DNA from: Hydractinia symbiolongicarpus
Taxonomy: Eukaryota > Cnidaria > Hydrozoa > Anthoathecata > Hydractiniidae
NCBI RefSeq assembly: GCF_029227915.1
Contig: NC_079875.1
Span: 124,001-188,000 of the forward strand
DNA length: 64,000 nucleotides
Direction of reading: 5' to 3'
Part shown: in pieces, positions 48,703 to 61,850 of the stretch
Layout of the letters: each line of letters opens with the position of its first letter
How positions within the stretch are numbered: position 1 is the stretch's first letter
Notes under the pieces: generated by a model
The model's input: the letters and a program-made list of their open reading frames with translations, nothing else
Told to the model about the DNA's origin: nothing
Database searches by the model: none
Made by a program: the position numbers and the translations under genes

Positions 48703-51700
48703 CATGGAGTAAACTCATTTCCCGAACGATTTTTTAAATTATTATTTCACCACTAAAACCCATGAGACTTGTAGTTTCTAAAGATGTTTTCATTTTTGAT
48801 GAGACGCTGAATAAAAGAAGTTTAATCGCCGGCAAACGAAAACCCGCGACTTCCCGTAACTCCCGGACTCGGCCCGTATAGTCAAAAGTATAAAAAGAAA
48901 GTACCCAGGGAGTAAACTCATTTCCCGAACGATTTTTCAAATTATTTCTGCACCACTGGAACGAATGAGACTTGTAGTTTTCCAAAATGTTTTCATTTTT
49001 AATGAGACGCTTAATGAAAGAGGTTTAATCGCCGGCAAACGAAAACCCGCGATTTCCCGTAAATCCCGGGCTTGTCCCGTATAGTCGAATGTATACAAAG
49101 AAAGTACCCTGTGAGTAAAATCATTTCCAGAACGATTTTTTAAATTATCTTTTCACCACTAAATCGCATGAGACTTGTAGTTTTCAAAAATGTTTTTATT
49201 TTTGATGAGACGCTGAATAAAAGAAGTTTAATCGCCGGCAAACGAAAACCTGCGATTTCCCGTAAATCCCAGACTCGGCCCGTATAGTCAAAAGTATACA
49301 AAGAAATTACCCAGGGAGTAAACTCACTTCCCGAACGATTTTTTAAATTATTATTTCACCACTAAAGCCCATGAGACTTGTAGTTTCTAAAGATGTTTTC
49401 ATTTTTGATGAGAACGCTGAATAAAAGAAGTTTAATCGCCGGCAAACGAAAACCCGCGACTTCCCGTAACTCCCGGACTCGGCCCGTATAGTCAAAAGTA
49501 TAAAAAGAAAGTACCCAGGGAGTAAACTCATTTCCCGAACGATTTTTCAAATTATTTCTGCACCACTGGAACGAATGAGACTTGTAGTTTTCCAAAATGT
49601 TTTCATTTTTAATGAGACGCTTAATGAAAGAGCTTTAATCGCCGGCAAACGAAAACCCGCGATTTCCCGTAAATCCCGGGCTTGTCCCGTATAGTCGAAT
49701 GTATACAAAGAAAGTACCCTGTGAGTAAACTCATTCCCAGAACGATTTTTTAAATTATCTTTTCACCACTAAATCGCATGGGACTTGTAGTTTTCAAAAA
49801 TGTTTTTATTTTTGATGAGACGCTGAATAAAAGAAGTTTAATCGCCGGCAAACGAAAACCTGCGATTTCCCGTAAATCCCAGACTCGGCCCGTATAGTCA
49901 AAAGTATACAAAGAAATTACCCAGGGAGTAAACACATTTGCCGAGCGATTTTTTAAATTATTATTTCACCACTAAAGCCCATGAGACTTGTAGTTTTTAA
50001 AAATGTTTTCATTTTTGATGAGACGCTGAATAAAGGAAGTTTAATCGCCAGCAAACGAAAACCGGCCATTTCCCGTAAACCCCGGACTCGGCCGGTATAG
50101 TCAAAAGCATACAAAGAAAGTACCCAGGGAGTAAACTCATTTCCCGAACGATTTTTTAAATTATTTTTTCACCACTAAAACGCATGAGACTTGTAGTTTT
50201 CAAAAATGTTTTCATTTTTGATGAGACGCTGAATAAAAGAAGTTTAATCGCCGGCAAACGAAAACCGGCGATTTCCCGTAAATCCCGGACTCGGCCTGTA
50301 AAGTCAAAAGTATACAAAAAAAATACCCAGGGAGTAAAGTCATTTCCCGAACGATTTTTCAAATTATTTCTGCACCATTAGAACGAATAAGACTTTTAGT
50401 TTTCCAAAATGTTTTCACTTTTAATGAGACGCTTAATGAAAGAGGTTTAAACGCCGGCAAAGGAAAACCCGCGATTTCCCGTAAATCCCGGGCTTGTCCC
50501 GTATAGTCGAATGTATACAAAGAAAGTACCCTGTGAGTAAACTTATTTCCAGAACGATTTTTTAAATTATCTTTTCACCACTAAATCGCATGAGACTTGT
50601 AGTTTTCAAAAATGTTTTCATTTTTGATGAGACGCTGAATAAAAGAAGTTTAATCGCCGGCAAACGAAAACCTGCGATTTCCCGTAAATCCCAGACTCGG
50701 CCCGTATAGTCAAAAGTATACAAAGAAAGTACCCAGGGAGTAAACTCATTTCCCGAACGACTTTTTAAGTTACTTTTTCACCACTAAAACGCATGAGACT
50801 TGTAGTTTTCAAAAATGTTTTCATTTTTGATGAGACGCTGAATAAAAGAAGTTTAATCGCCGTCAAACGAAAACCCGCGACTTCCCGTAACTCCCGGACT
50901 CCGCCCGTATAGTCAAAAGTATAAAAAGAAAGTACCCAGGGAGTAAACTCATTTCCCGAACGATTTTTCAAATTATTTCTGCACCATTAGAACGAATAAG
51001 ACTTTTAGTTTTCCAAAATGTTTTCACTTTTAATGAGACGCTTAATGAAAGAGGTTTAAACGCCGGCAAAGGAAAACCCGCGATTTCCCGTAAATCCCGG
51101 GCTTGTCCCGTATAGTCGAATGTATTCAAAGAAAGTACCCTGTGAGTAAACTTATTTCCAGAACGATTTTTTAAATTATCTTTTCACCACTAAATCGCAT
51201 GAGACTTGTAGTTTTCAAAAATGTTTTCATTTTTGATGAGACGCTGAATAAAAGAAGTTTAATCGCCGTCAAACGAAAACCCGCGACTTCCCGTAACTCC
51301 CGGACTCGGCCCGTATAGTCAAAAGTATAAAAAGAAAGTACCCAGGGAGTAAACTCATTTCCCGAACGATTTTTCAAATTATTTCTGCACCATTAGAACG
51401 AATAAGACTTTTAGTTTTCCAAAATGTTTTCACTTTTAATGAGACGCTTAATGAAAGAGGTTTAATCGCCGGCAAACGAAAACCCGCGATTTCCCGTAAA
51501 TCCCGGGCTTGTCCCGTTCAGTCGAATGTATACAAAGAAAGTACCCTGTGAGTAAACTTATTTCCAGAACGATTTTTTAAATTATCTTTTCACCACTAAA
51601 TCGCATGAGACTTGTAGTTTTCAAAAATGTTTTCATTTTTGATGAGACGCTGAATAAACGAAGTTTAATCACCGGCAAACGAAAACCTGCGATTTCCCGT

Positions 51701-54204
51701 AAATCCCGGACTCGGCCTGTAAAGTCAAAAGTATACAAAAAAAGTACCCATGGAGTAAACTCATTTCCCGAACGATTTTTTAAATTATTATTTCACCACT
51801 AAAGCCCATGAGACTTGAAGTTTCTAAAGATGTTTTCATTTTTGATGAGACGCTGAATAAAAGAAGTTTAATCGCCGGCAAACGAAAACCCGCGACTTCC
51901 CGTAACTCCCGGACTCGGCCCGTATAGTCAAAGGTATAAAAAGAAAGTACCCAGGGAGTAAACTCATTTCCCGAACGATTTTTCAAATTATTTCTGCATC
52001 ACTGGAACGAATGTGACTTGTAGTTTTCCAAAATGTTTTCATTTTTAATGAGACGCTTAATGAAAGAGCTTTAATCGCCGGCAAACGAAAACCCGCGATT
52101 TCCCGTAAATCCCGGGCTTGTCCCGTATAGTCGAATGTATACAAAGAAAGTACCCTGTGAGTAAACTCATTTCCAGAACGATTTTTTAAATTATCTTTTC
52201 ACCACTAAATCGCATGAGACTTGTAGTTTTCAAAAATGTTTTTATTTTTGATGAGAGGCTGAATAAAAGAAGTTTAATCGCCGGCAAACGAAAACCTGCG
52301 ATTTCCCGTAAATCCCAGACTCGGCCCGTATAGTCAAAAGTATACAAAGAAAGTACCCAGGGAGTAAACACATTTGCCGAGCGATTTTTTAAATTATTAT
52401 TTCACCACTAAAGCCCATGAGACTTGTAGTTTTTAAAAATGTTTTCATTTTTGATGAGACGCTGAATAAAAGAAGTTTAATAGCCGGCAAACGAAAACCC
52501 GCCATTTCCCGTAAACCCCGGACCCGGCCCGTATAGTCAAAAGCATTCAAAGAAAGTACCCAGGGAGTAAACTCATTTCCCGAACGATTTTTTAAATTAT
52601 TTTTTCACCACTAAAACGCATGAGACTTGTAGTTTTCAAAAATGTTTTCATGTTTGATGAGACGCTGAATAAAAGAAGTTTAATCGCCGGCAAACAAAAA
52701 CCGGCGATTTCCCGTAAATCCCGGACTCGGCCTGTAAAGTCAAAAGTATACAAAAAAAGTACCCAGGGAGTAAACTCATTTCCCGAACGATTTTTCAAAT
52801 TATTTCAGCACCATTAGAACGAATAAGACTTTTAGTTTTCCAAAATGTTTTCACTTTTAATGAGACGCTTAATGAAAGAGGTTTAAACGCCGGCAAACGA
52901 AAACCCGCGATTTCCCGTAAATCCCGGGCTTGTCCCGTATAGTCGAATGTATACAAAGAAAGTACCCTGTGAGTAAACTTATTTCCAGAACGATTTTTTA
53001 AATTATCTTTTCACCACTAAATCGCATGAGACTTGTAGTTTTCAAAAATGTTTTCATTTTTGATGAGACGCTGAATAAAAGAAGTTTAATCGCCGGCAAA
53101 CGAAAACCTGCGATTTCCCGTAAATCCCAGACTCGGCCCGTATAGTTAAAAGTATACAAATAAAGTACCCAGGGAGTAAACTCATTTCCCGAACGATTCT
53201 TTAAATTATTTTTTCACCACTAAAACGCATGAGACTTGCAGTTTTCAAAAATGTTTTCATTTTTGATGAGACGCTGAATAAAAGAAGTTTAATCACCGGC
53301 AAACGAAAACCTGCGATTTCCCGTAAATCCCGGACTCGGCCTGTAAAGTCAAAAGTATACAAACAAAGTACCCATGGAGTAAACTCATTTCCCGAACGAT
53401 TTTTTAAATTATTATTTCACCACTAAAGCCCATGAGACTTGTAGTTTCTAAAGATGTTTTCATTTTTGATGAGACGCTGAATAAAAGAAGTTTAATCGCC
53501 GGCAAACGAAAACCCGCGACTTCCCGTAACTCCCGGACTCGGCCCGTATAGTCAAAAGTATAAAAAGAAAGTACCCAGGGAGTAAACTCATTTCCCGAAC
53601 GATTTTTCAAATTATTTCTGCACCACTGGAACGAATGAGACTTGTAGTTTTCAAAAATGTTTTTATTTTTGATGAGACGCTGAATAAAAGAAGTTTAATC
53701 GCCGGCAAACGAAAACCTGCGATTTCCCGTAAATCCCAGACTCGGCCCGTATAGTCAAAAGTATACAAAGAAATTACCCAGGGAGTAAACACATTTGCCG
53801 AGCGATTTTTTAAATTATTATTTCACCACTAAAGCCCATGAAACTTGTAGTTTTTAAAAATGTTTTCATTTTTGATGAGACGCTGAATAAAGGAAGTTTA
53901 ATCGCCGGCAAACGAAAACCGGCCATTTCCCGTAAACCTTGGACTCGGCCGGTATAGTCAAAAGCATACAAAGAAAGTACCCAGGGAGTAAACTCATTTC
54001 CCGAACGATTTTTTAAATTATTTTTTCACCACTAAAACGCATGAGACTTGTAGTTTTCAAAAATGTTTTCATTTTTGATGAGACGCTGAATAAAAGAAGT
54101 TTAATCGCCGGCAAACGAAAACCTGCGATTTCCCGTAAATCCCAGACTCGGCCCGTATATTTAAAAGTATACAAATAAAGTACCCAGGGAGTAAACTCAT
54201 TTCC
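48703..54204 (+). repeat. Mixed hexamer-derived stretch up to the orientation switch
   Basis: About 27 monomers of the same set as 34.9-48.7 kb in changed order. A partial hexamer begins at 49739 and runs for four monomers. Private changes include GAGAACGCTG (one-base insertion near 49412) and GATGAGAGGCTG near 52253. The last monomers before the inversion carry CCCGTATATTTAAAAG near 54155. Confidence 0.75.
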
Positions 54205-54239
54205 CGAACGATTCTTTAAATTATTTTTTCACCACTAAA

Positions 54240-54255
54240 ACGCATGGACTATACG
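54240..54255. other. Array orientation switch (tail-to-tail satellite junction)
   Basis: The last direct monomer starts at 54205 and is cut after 42 bp, ending AAACGCATG at 54246. The next base begins GACTATACGG, the reverse-strand monomer entered part-way. The native left monomer continues CATG-AGAC and the native right one reads TTTT-GACTAT, so the join CATG|GACTAT is blunt, or uses a shared GAC with loss of one A. There is no spacer and no transposon at the breakpoint. This looks like an inversion or end-joining event inside the array; an assembly join between two arrays is the main alternative. Confidence 0.9.
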
Positions 54256-56650
54256 GGCCGAGTCCGGGATTTACGGGAAATCGCAGGTTTTCGTTTGCCG
54301 GAGATTAAACTCCTTTTATTCAGCGTCTCATCAAAAATGAAAACATTTTTAAAAACTGCAAGACTCATGCGTTTTAGTGGTGAAAAGATAATTAAAAAAA
54401 TCGTTTTGGAAATGAGTTTACTCACAGGGTACTTTCTTTGTATACTTTTGACTATACGGGCCGAGTCCGGGATTTACGGGAAATCGCAGGTTTTCGTTTG
54501 CCGGCGATTAAACTTCTTTTATTCAGCGTCTCATCAAAAATGAAAACACTTTTGAAAACTACAAGTCCCACGCGTTTTAGTGGTGAAAAAACAATTTCAA
54601 AAATCGTTCTGGAAATGAGTTTACTCACAGGGTACTTTCTTTGTAAACATTCGACTATACGGGACAAGCCCAGGATTTAGGGAAATCGTGGTATTTCGCT
54701 TGCCGGCGATTAAACCTCTTTCATTAAGCGTCTCATTAAAAATGAAAACATTTTTGGAAACTACAAGTCTCATTCGTTATAGTGGTGCAGAAATAATTTG
54801 AAAAATCGTTCGGGAAATCAGTTTACTCCCTGGGTACTTTCTTTATATACATTCAACTATACGGGCCAAGCCCGGGATTTACGGGAAATCGCGGGTTTTC
54901 GTTTGCCGGCGATTAAACCACTTTCATTAAGCGTCTCATCAAAAATGAAAACATTTCTGAAAACTACAAGTCTCATGGGCTTTAGTGGTGACATAATAAT
55001 TTTAAAAATCGTTCGGGAAATGAGTTTACTCCCTGGGTACTCTCTTTGTATACTTTTGACTATACGGGCCGAGTCCGGAATTTGCGGGAAATCGCAGGTT
55101 TTCGTTTGCCGGCTATTAAACCACATTCATTAAGCGTCTCATCAAAAATGAAAACATTTCTGAAAACTACAAGTCTCATTGGCTTTAGTGGTGAAATAAT
55201 AGTTTCAAAAATCGTTCGGGAAATGAGTTTACTCCCTGGGTACTTTCTTTGTATACTTTTGACTATACGGGCCGAGTCCGGAATTTGCGGGAAATCGCAG
55301 GTTTTCGTTTGCCGGCTATTAAACCACATTCATTAAGCGTCTCATCAAAAAATGAAAACATTTCTGAAAACTACAAGTCTCATTGGCTTTAGTGGTGAAA
55401 TAATAGTTTAAAAAATCGTTCGGGAAATGAGTTTACTCCCTGGGTACTCTCTTTGTATACTTTTGACTATACGGGCCGAGTCCGGGATTTACGGGAAATC
55501 GCAGGTTTTCGTTTGCCGGCGATTAAACTCCTTTTATTCAGCGTCTTATCAAAAATGAAAACATTTTTGAAAACTACAAGACTCATGCGTTTTAGTGGTG
55601 AAAAGATAATTTAAAAAATCGTTTTGGAAATGAGTTTACTCACAGGGTACTTTCTTTGTATACTTTTGACTATACGGGCCGAGTCCGGGATTTACGGGAA
55701 ATCGCGGGTTTTCGTTTGCCGGCGATTAAACTTCTTTTATTCAGCGTCTCATCAAAAATGAAAACACTTTTGAAAACTACAAGTCTCACGCGTTTTAGTG
55801 GTGAAAAGATAATTGAAAAAACTGTTTTGGAAATGAGTTTACTCACAGGGTACTTTATTTGTATACATTCGACTATACGGGCCAAGCCCGGGATTTACAG
55901 GAAATCGCGGGTTTTCGTTTGCCGGCTATTAAACCACATTCATTAATCGTCTCATCAAAAATGAAAACATTTCTGAAAACTACAAGTCTCATGGGCTTTA
56001 GTGGTGAAATAATAATTTAAAAAATCGTTTGGGAAATGAGTTTACTCCCTGGGTACTTTCTTTGTATACTTTTGACTATACGGGCGAGTCCGGAATTTGC
56101 GGGAAATTGCAGGTTTTCGTTTGCCGGCTATTAAACCACATTCATTAAGCGTCTCATCAAAAATGAAAACATTTTTGAAAACTACAAGACTCATGCGTTT
56201 TAGTGGTGAAAAGATAATTTAAAAAATCGTTTTGGAAATGAGTTTACTCACAGGGTACTTTCTTTGTATACTTTTGACTATACGGGCCGAGTCCGGGATT
56301 TACGGGAAATCGCGGGTTTTCGTTTGCCGGCGATTAAACTTCTTTTATTCAGCGTCTCATCAAAAATGAAAACACTTTTGAAAACTACAAGTCTTACGCG
56401 TTTTAGTGGTGAAAAAACAATTTCAAAAATCGTTCTGGAAATGAGTTTACTCACAGGGTACTTTCTTTGTAAACATTCGACTATGCGGGACAAGCCCGGG
56501 ATTTAGGGAAATCGTGGTATTTCGTTTGCCGGCGATTAAACCTCTTTCATTAAGCGTCTCATTAAAAATAAAAACATTTCTGAAAACTACAAGTCTCATG
56601 GGCTTTAGTGGTGACATAATAATTTAAAAAATCGTTCGGGAAATGAGTTT
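54247..56650 (-). repeat. Inverted arm, mixed block next to the junction
   Basis: About 12 reverse-strand monomers. Three near-copies with CATTGGCTTTAGTGG or CATGGGCTTTAGTGG and ATTAAACCACATTCATTAAG lie at about 54800-55450, alternating with CTTCTTTTATTCAGCG units. The monomer at about 56270-56650 is repeated 405 bp on (two monomers), leading into the next block. Confidence 0.78.
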
Positions 56651-58272
56651 ACTCCCATGGTACATTATTTGTATACTTTTGACTATACGGGCCGAGTCCG
56701 GGATTTACGGGAAATCGCAGGTTTTCGTTTGCCGGCAATTAAACTTCTTTTATTCAGCGTCTCATCAAAAATGAAAACACTTTTGAAAACTACAAGTCTC
56801 ACGCGTTTTAGTGGTGAAAAAACAATTTCAAAAATCGTTCTGGAAATGAGTTTACTCACAGGGTACTTTCTTTGTAAACATTCGACTATGCGGGACAAGC
56901 CCGGGATTTAGGGAAATCGTGGTATTTCGTTTGCCGGCGATTAAACCTCTTTCATTAAGCGTCTCATTAAAAATGAAAACATTTCTGAAAACTACAAGTC
57001 TCATGGGCTTTAGTGGTGACATAATAATTTAAAAAATCGTTCGGGAAATGAGTTTACTCCCTGGGTACTTTATTTGTATACTTTTGACTATACGGGCCGA
57101 GTCCGGGATTTACGGGAAATCGCAGGTTTTCGTTTGCCGGCGATTAAACTCCTTTTATTCAGTGTCTCATCAAAAATGAAAGCATTTTTGAAAACTACAA
57201 GTCTCATGCGTTTTAGTGGTGAAAAGATAATTTAAAAAACCGTTTTGGAAATGAGTTTACTCACAGGGTACTTTCTTTGTATACATTCGACTATACGGGC
57301 CAAGCCCGGGATTTACAGGAAATCGCGGGTTTTCGTTTGCCGGCTATTAAACCACATTCATTAAGCGTCTCATCAAAAATGAAAACATTTCTGAAAACTA
57401 CAAGTCTCATGGGCTTTAGTGGTGAAATAATAATTTAAAAAATCGTTCGGGAAATGAGTTTACTCCCATGGTACATTATTTGTATACTTTTGACTATACG
57501 GGCCGAGTCCGGGATTTACGGGAAATCGCAGGTTTTCGTTTGCCGGCAATTAAACTTCTTTTATTCAGCGTCTCATCAAAAATGAAAACACTTTTGAAAA
57601 CTACAAGTCTCACGCGTTTTAGTGGTGAAAAAACAATTTCAAAAATCGTTCTGGAAATGAGTTTACTCACAGGGTACTTTCTTTGTAAACATTCGACTAT
57701 GCGGGACAAGCCCGGGATTTAGGGAAATCGTGGTATTTCGTTTGCCGGCGATTAAACCTCTTTCATTAAGCGTCTCATTAAAAATGAAAACATTTCTGAA
57801 AACTACAAGTCTCATGGGCTTTAGTGGTGACATAATAATTTAAAAAATCGTTCGGGAAATGAGTTTACTCCCTGGGTACTTTATTTGTATACTTTTGACT
57901 ATACGGGCCGAGTCCGGGATTTACGGGAAATCGCAGGTTTTCGTTTGCCGGCGATTAAACTCCTTTTATTCAGCGTCTCATCAAAAATGAAAGCATATTT
58001 GAAAACTACAAGTCTCATGCGTTTTAGTGGTGAAAAGATAATTTAAAAAACCGTTTTGGAAATGAGTTTACTCACAGGGTACTTTCTTTGTATACATTCG
58101 ACTATACGGGCCAAGCCCGGGATTTACAGGAAATCGCGGGTTTTCGTTTGCCGGCTATTAAACCACATTCATTAAGCGTCTCATCAAAAATGAAAACATT
58201 TCTGAAAACTACAAGTCTCATGGGCTTTAGTGGTGAAATAATAATTTAAAAAATCGTTCGGGAAATGAGTTT
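56651..58272 (-). repeat. Inverted arm, 4-monomer HOR (811 bp x 2)
   Basis: 56651-57461 and 57462-58272 share order and rare marks: ACTCCCATGGTACATTATTTG at each start, CAATTAAACTTC, ATTTAGGGAAATCGTGGTATT, GAAAGCAT and CCGTTTTGG. The second copy ends where ACTCCCTGGG replaces ACTCCCATGG. Confidence 0.85.
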
Positions 58273-59039
58273 ACTCCCTGGGTACTTTCTTTGTATACTT
58301 TTGACTATACGGGCCGAGTCCGGGATTTACGGGAAATCGCAGGTTTTCGTTTGCCGGCTATTAAACCACATTCATTAAGCGTCTCATCAAAAATGAAAAC
58401 ATTTCTGAAAACTACAAGTCTCATGGGCTTTAGTGGTGAAATAATAGTTTAAAAAATCGTTCGGGAAATGAGTTTACTCCCTGGGTACTTTCTTTGTATA
58501 ATTTTGACTATACGGGCCGAGTCCGGGATTTACGGAAAATCGCAGGTTTTCGTTTGCCGGCGATTAAACTCCTTTTATTCAGCGTCTCATCAAAAATGAA
58601 AACATTTTTGAAAACTACAAGACTCATGGGCTTCAGTGGTGAAATAATAGTTTAAAAAATCGTTCGGGAAATGAGTTTACTCCCTGGGTACTCTCTTTGT
58701 ATACTTTTGACTATCCGGGCCGAGTCCGGGATTTACGGGAAATCGCAGGTTTTCGTTTGCCGGAGATTAAACTCCTTTTATTCAGCGTCTCATCAAAAAT
58801 GAAAGCATTTTTAAAAACTACAAGACTCATGCGTTTTAGTGGTGAAAAGATAATTTAAAAAATCGTTTTGGAAATGAGTTTACTCACAGGGTACTTTCTT
58901 TGTATACTTTTGACTATACGGGCCGAGTCCGGGATTTACGGGAAATCGCAGGTTTTCGTTTGCCGGCGATTAAACTTCTTTTATTCAGCGTCTCATCAAA
59001 AATGAAAACACTTTTGAAAACTACAAGTCTCACGCGTTT
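58273..59039 (-). repeat. Inverted arm, irregular stretch between HORs
   Basis: About four monomers. A GACTCATGGGCTTCAGTGG monomer near 58620 recurs near 62270, and CTATCCGGGCC near 58711 is private. Satellite only. Confidence 0.7.
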
Positions 59040-61850
59040 TAGTGGTGAAAAGATAATTTAAAAAATCGTTTTGGAAATGAGTTTACTCACAGGGTACTTT
59101 CTTTGTATACTTTTGACTATACGGGCCGAGTCCGGGATTTACGGGAAATCGCAGGTTTTCGTTTGCCGGCGATTAAACTTCTTTTATTCAGCGTCTCATC
59201 AAAAATGAAAACACTTTTGAAAACTACAAGTCTCACGCGTTTTAGTGGTGAAAAAACAATTTCAAAAATCGTTCTGGAAATGAGTTTACTCACAGGGTAC
59301 TTTCTTTGTAAACATTCGACTATACGGTACAAGCCCGGGATTTAGGGAAATCGTGGTATTTCGTTTGCCGGCGATTAAACCTCTTTCATTAAGCGTCTCA
59401 TTAAAAATGAAAACATTTTTGGAAACTACAAGTCTCATTCGTTATAGTGGTGCAGAAATAATTTGAAAAATCGTTCGGGAAATCAGTTTACTCCCTGGGT
59501 ACTTTCTTTATATACATTCAACTATACGGGCCAAGCCCGGGATTTACGGGAAATCGCGGGTTTTCGTTTGCCGGCGATTGAACCACTTTCATTAAGCGTC
59601 TCATCAAAAATGAAAACATTTCTGAAAACTACAAGTCTCATGGGCTTTAGTGGTGACATAATAATTTAAAAAATCGTTCGGGAAATGAGTTTACTCCCTG
59701 GGTACTTTCTTTGTATACTTTTGACTATACGGGCCGAGTCTGGGAGTTACGGGAAGTCGTGGGTTTTCGTTTGCCGGCGATTAAACTTCTTTTATTCAGC
59801 GTCTCATCAAAAATGAAAATACTTTTGAAAACTACAAGTCTCATGCGTTTTAGTGGTGAAAAAATAACATAAAAAATCGTTCGGGAAATGAGTTTACTTC
59901 CTGGGTACTTTCTTCGTATACTTTTGACTATACGGGCTGAGTCCGGGGTTTACGGGAAATGGCGGGTTTTGGTTTGCCGGCGACTAAACTTCTTTTAATC
60001 AGCGTCTCATCAAAAATGAAAACATTTTTAAAAACTACAAGTCTCATGCGTTTTAGTGGTAAAAAGATAATTTAAAAAATCGTTTTGGAAATGAGTTTAC
60101 TCACAGGGTACTTTCTTTGTATACATTCGACTATACGGGCCAAGCCCGGATTTACGGGAAATCGCGGGTTTTCGTTTGCCGGGGATTAAACCACTTTCAT
60201 TAAGCGTCTCATCAAAAATGAAAACAATTCTGAAAACTACAAGTCTCATGCGTTTTAGTGGTGAAAAAATAATTTAAAAAATCCTTCGGGAAATGAGTTT
60301 ACTCCTTGGGAACTTTCTTTGTATACTTTTGACTATACGGGCCGAGTCTGGGAGTTACGGGAAGTCGTGGGTTTTCGTTTGCCGGCGATTAAACTTCTTT
60401 TATTCAGCGTTTCATCAAAAATGAAAACATTTTTGAAAACTACAAGTCTCATGCGTTTTAGTGGTGAAAAGATAATTTAAAAAACCGTTTTGGAAATGAG
60501 TTTACCCACAGGGTACTTTCTTTGTATACTTTTGACTATACGGGCCGAGTCCGGGATTTACGGGAAATCGCAGGTTTTCGTTTGCCGGCGATTAAACTTC
60601 TTTTATTCAGCGTCTCATCAAAAATGAAAACACTTTTGAAAACTACAAGTCTCACGCGTTTTAGTGGTGAAAAAACAATTTCAAAAATCGTTCTGGAAAT
60701 GAGTTTACTCACAGGGTACTTTCTTTGTAAACATTCGACTATACGGTACAAGCCCGGGATTTAGGGAAATCGTGGTATTTCGTTTGCCGGCGATTAAACC
60801 TCTTTCATTAAGCGTCTCATTAAAAATGAAAACATTTTTGGAAACTACAAGTCTCATTCGTTATAGTGGTGCAGAAATAATTTGAAAAATCGTTCGGGAA
60901 ATCAGTTTACTCCTTGGGTACTTTCTTTATATGCATTCAACTATACGGGCCAAGCCCGGGATTTACGGGAAATCGCGGGTTTTCGTTTGCCGGCGATTAA
61001 ACCACTTTCATTAAGCGTCTCATCAAAAATAAAAACATTTCTGAAAACTACAAGTCTCATGGGCTTTAGTGGTGACATAATAATTTAAAAAATCGTCCGG
61101 GAAATGAGTTTACTCCCTGGGTACTTTCTTTGTATACTTTTGACTATACGGGCCGAGTCTGGGAGTTACGGGAAGTCGTGGGTTTTCGTTTGCCGGCGAT
61201 TAAACTTCTTTTATTCAGCGTCTCATCAAAAATGAAAACACTTTTGAAAACTACAAGTCTCATGCGTTTTAGTGGTGAAAAAATAACATAAAAAATCGTT
61301 CGGGAAATGAATTTACTTCCTGGGTACTTTCTTCGTATACTTTTGACTATACGGGCTGAGTCCGGGGTTTACGGGAAATGGCGGGTTTTGGTTTGATGGC
61401 GACTAAACTTCTTTTAATCAGCGTCTCATCAAAAATGAAAACATTTTTAAAAACTACAAGTCTCATGCGTTTTAGTGGTAAAAAGATAATTTAAAAAATC
61501 GTTTTGGAAATGAGTTTACTCACAGGGTACTTTCTTTGTATACATTCGACTATACGGGCCAAGCCCGGATTTACGGGAAATCGCGGGTTTTCGTTTGCCG
61601 GGGATTAAACCACTTTCATTAAGCGTCTCATCAAAAATGAAAACACTTCTGAAAACTACAAGTCTCATGCGTTTTAGTGGTGAAAAAATAATTTAAAAAA
61701 TCGTTCGGGAAATGAGTTTACTCCTTGGGAACTTTCTTTGTATACTTTTGACTATACGGGCCGAGTCTGGGAGTTACGGGAAGTCGTGGGTTTTCGTTTG
61801 CCGGCGATTAAACTTCTTTTATTCAGCGTCTCATCAAAAATGAAAACATT
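59040..61850 (-). repeat. Inverted arm, 7-monomer HOR (1419 bp x ~2)
   Basis: 59040-60458 and 60459-61850 match at offset 1419. Shared marks are CGGTACAAGCCCGGG, TTATAGTGGTGCAG, GAAATCAGTTTACTCC, GGGAGTTACGGGAAGTCGTGG, AAAATAACATAAAAAATCG and CTCCTTGGGAAC. The second copy drops out near 61850, where CATGGG replaces CATGCG. The monomer order differs from the 1423 bp heptamer of the left arm. Confidence 0.85.

Larger units (their letters stand above)
1..54246 (+). repeat. Satellite array, direct-orientation arm (~267 monomers of ~203 bp)
   Basis: Head-to-tail monomers, each running from CGAACGATTTTTTAAATTA to ACTCATTTCC, with starts at 1, 204, 406, 609, 812 and so on in steps of about 203 bp. 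Most units are 203 bp. 204 bp units carry an extra base in CCCACGGGC, 202 bp units have single-base losses, and eight are 176 bp. A hand-counted composite monomer has 41 C and 34 G in 203 bases (37% GC): the first 100 bp are about 28% GC and the next 60 bp about 52%. No non-satellite insertion was seen. The array continues beyond the left window edge. A centromeric or heterochromatic role is inferred from architecture only; the family is not recognised. Confidence 0.98.

Noticed and set aside
54205-54290. Large palindrome (mirror duplication) around the orientation switch
   Set aside because: Sequence left and right of the junction uses different monomer variants and HOR order, so it is not a recent foldback duplication.
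54798-55133. Open frame of 111 codons, the longest in the window, and many similar 60-100 codon frames on both strands
   Set aside because: They are the monomer read in rotating frames (203 is not a multiple of 3), overlap each other on opposite strands, drift without reading-frame conservation, and match no domain I recognise. Not annotated as genes.
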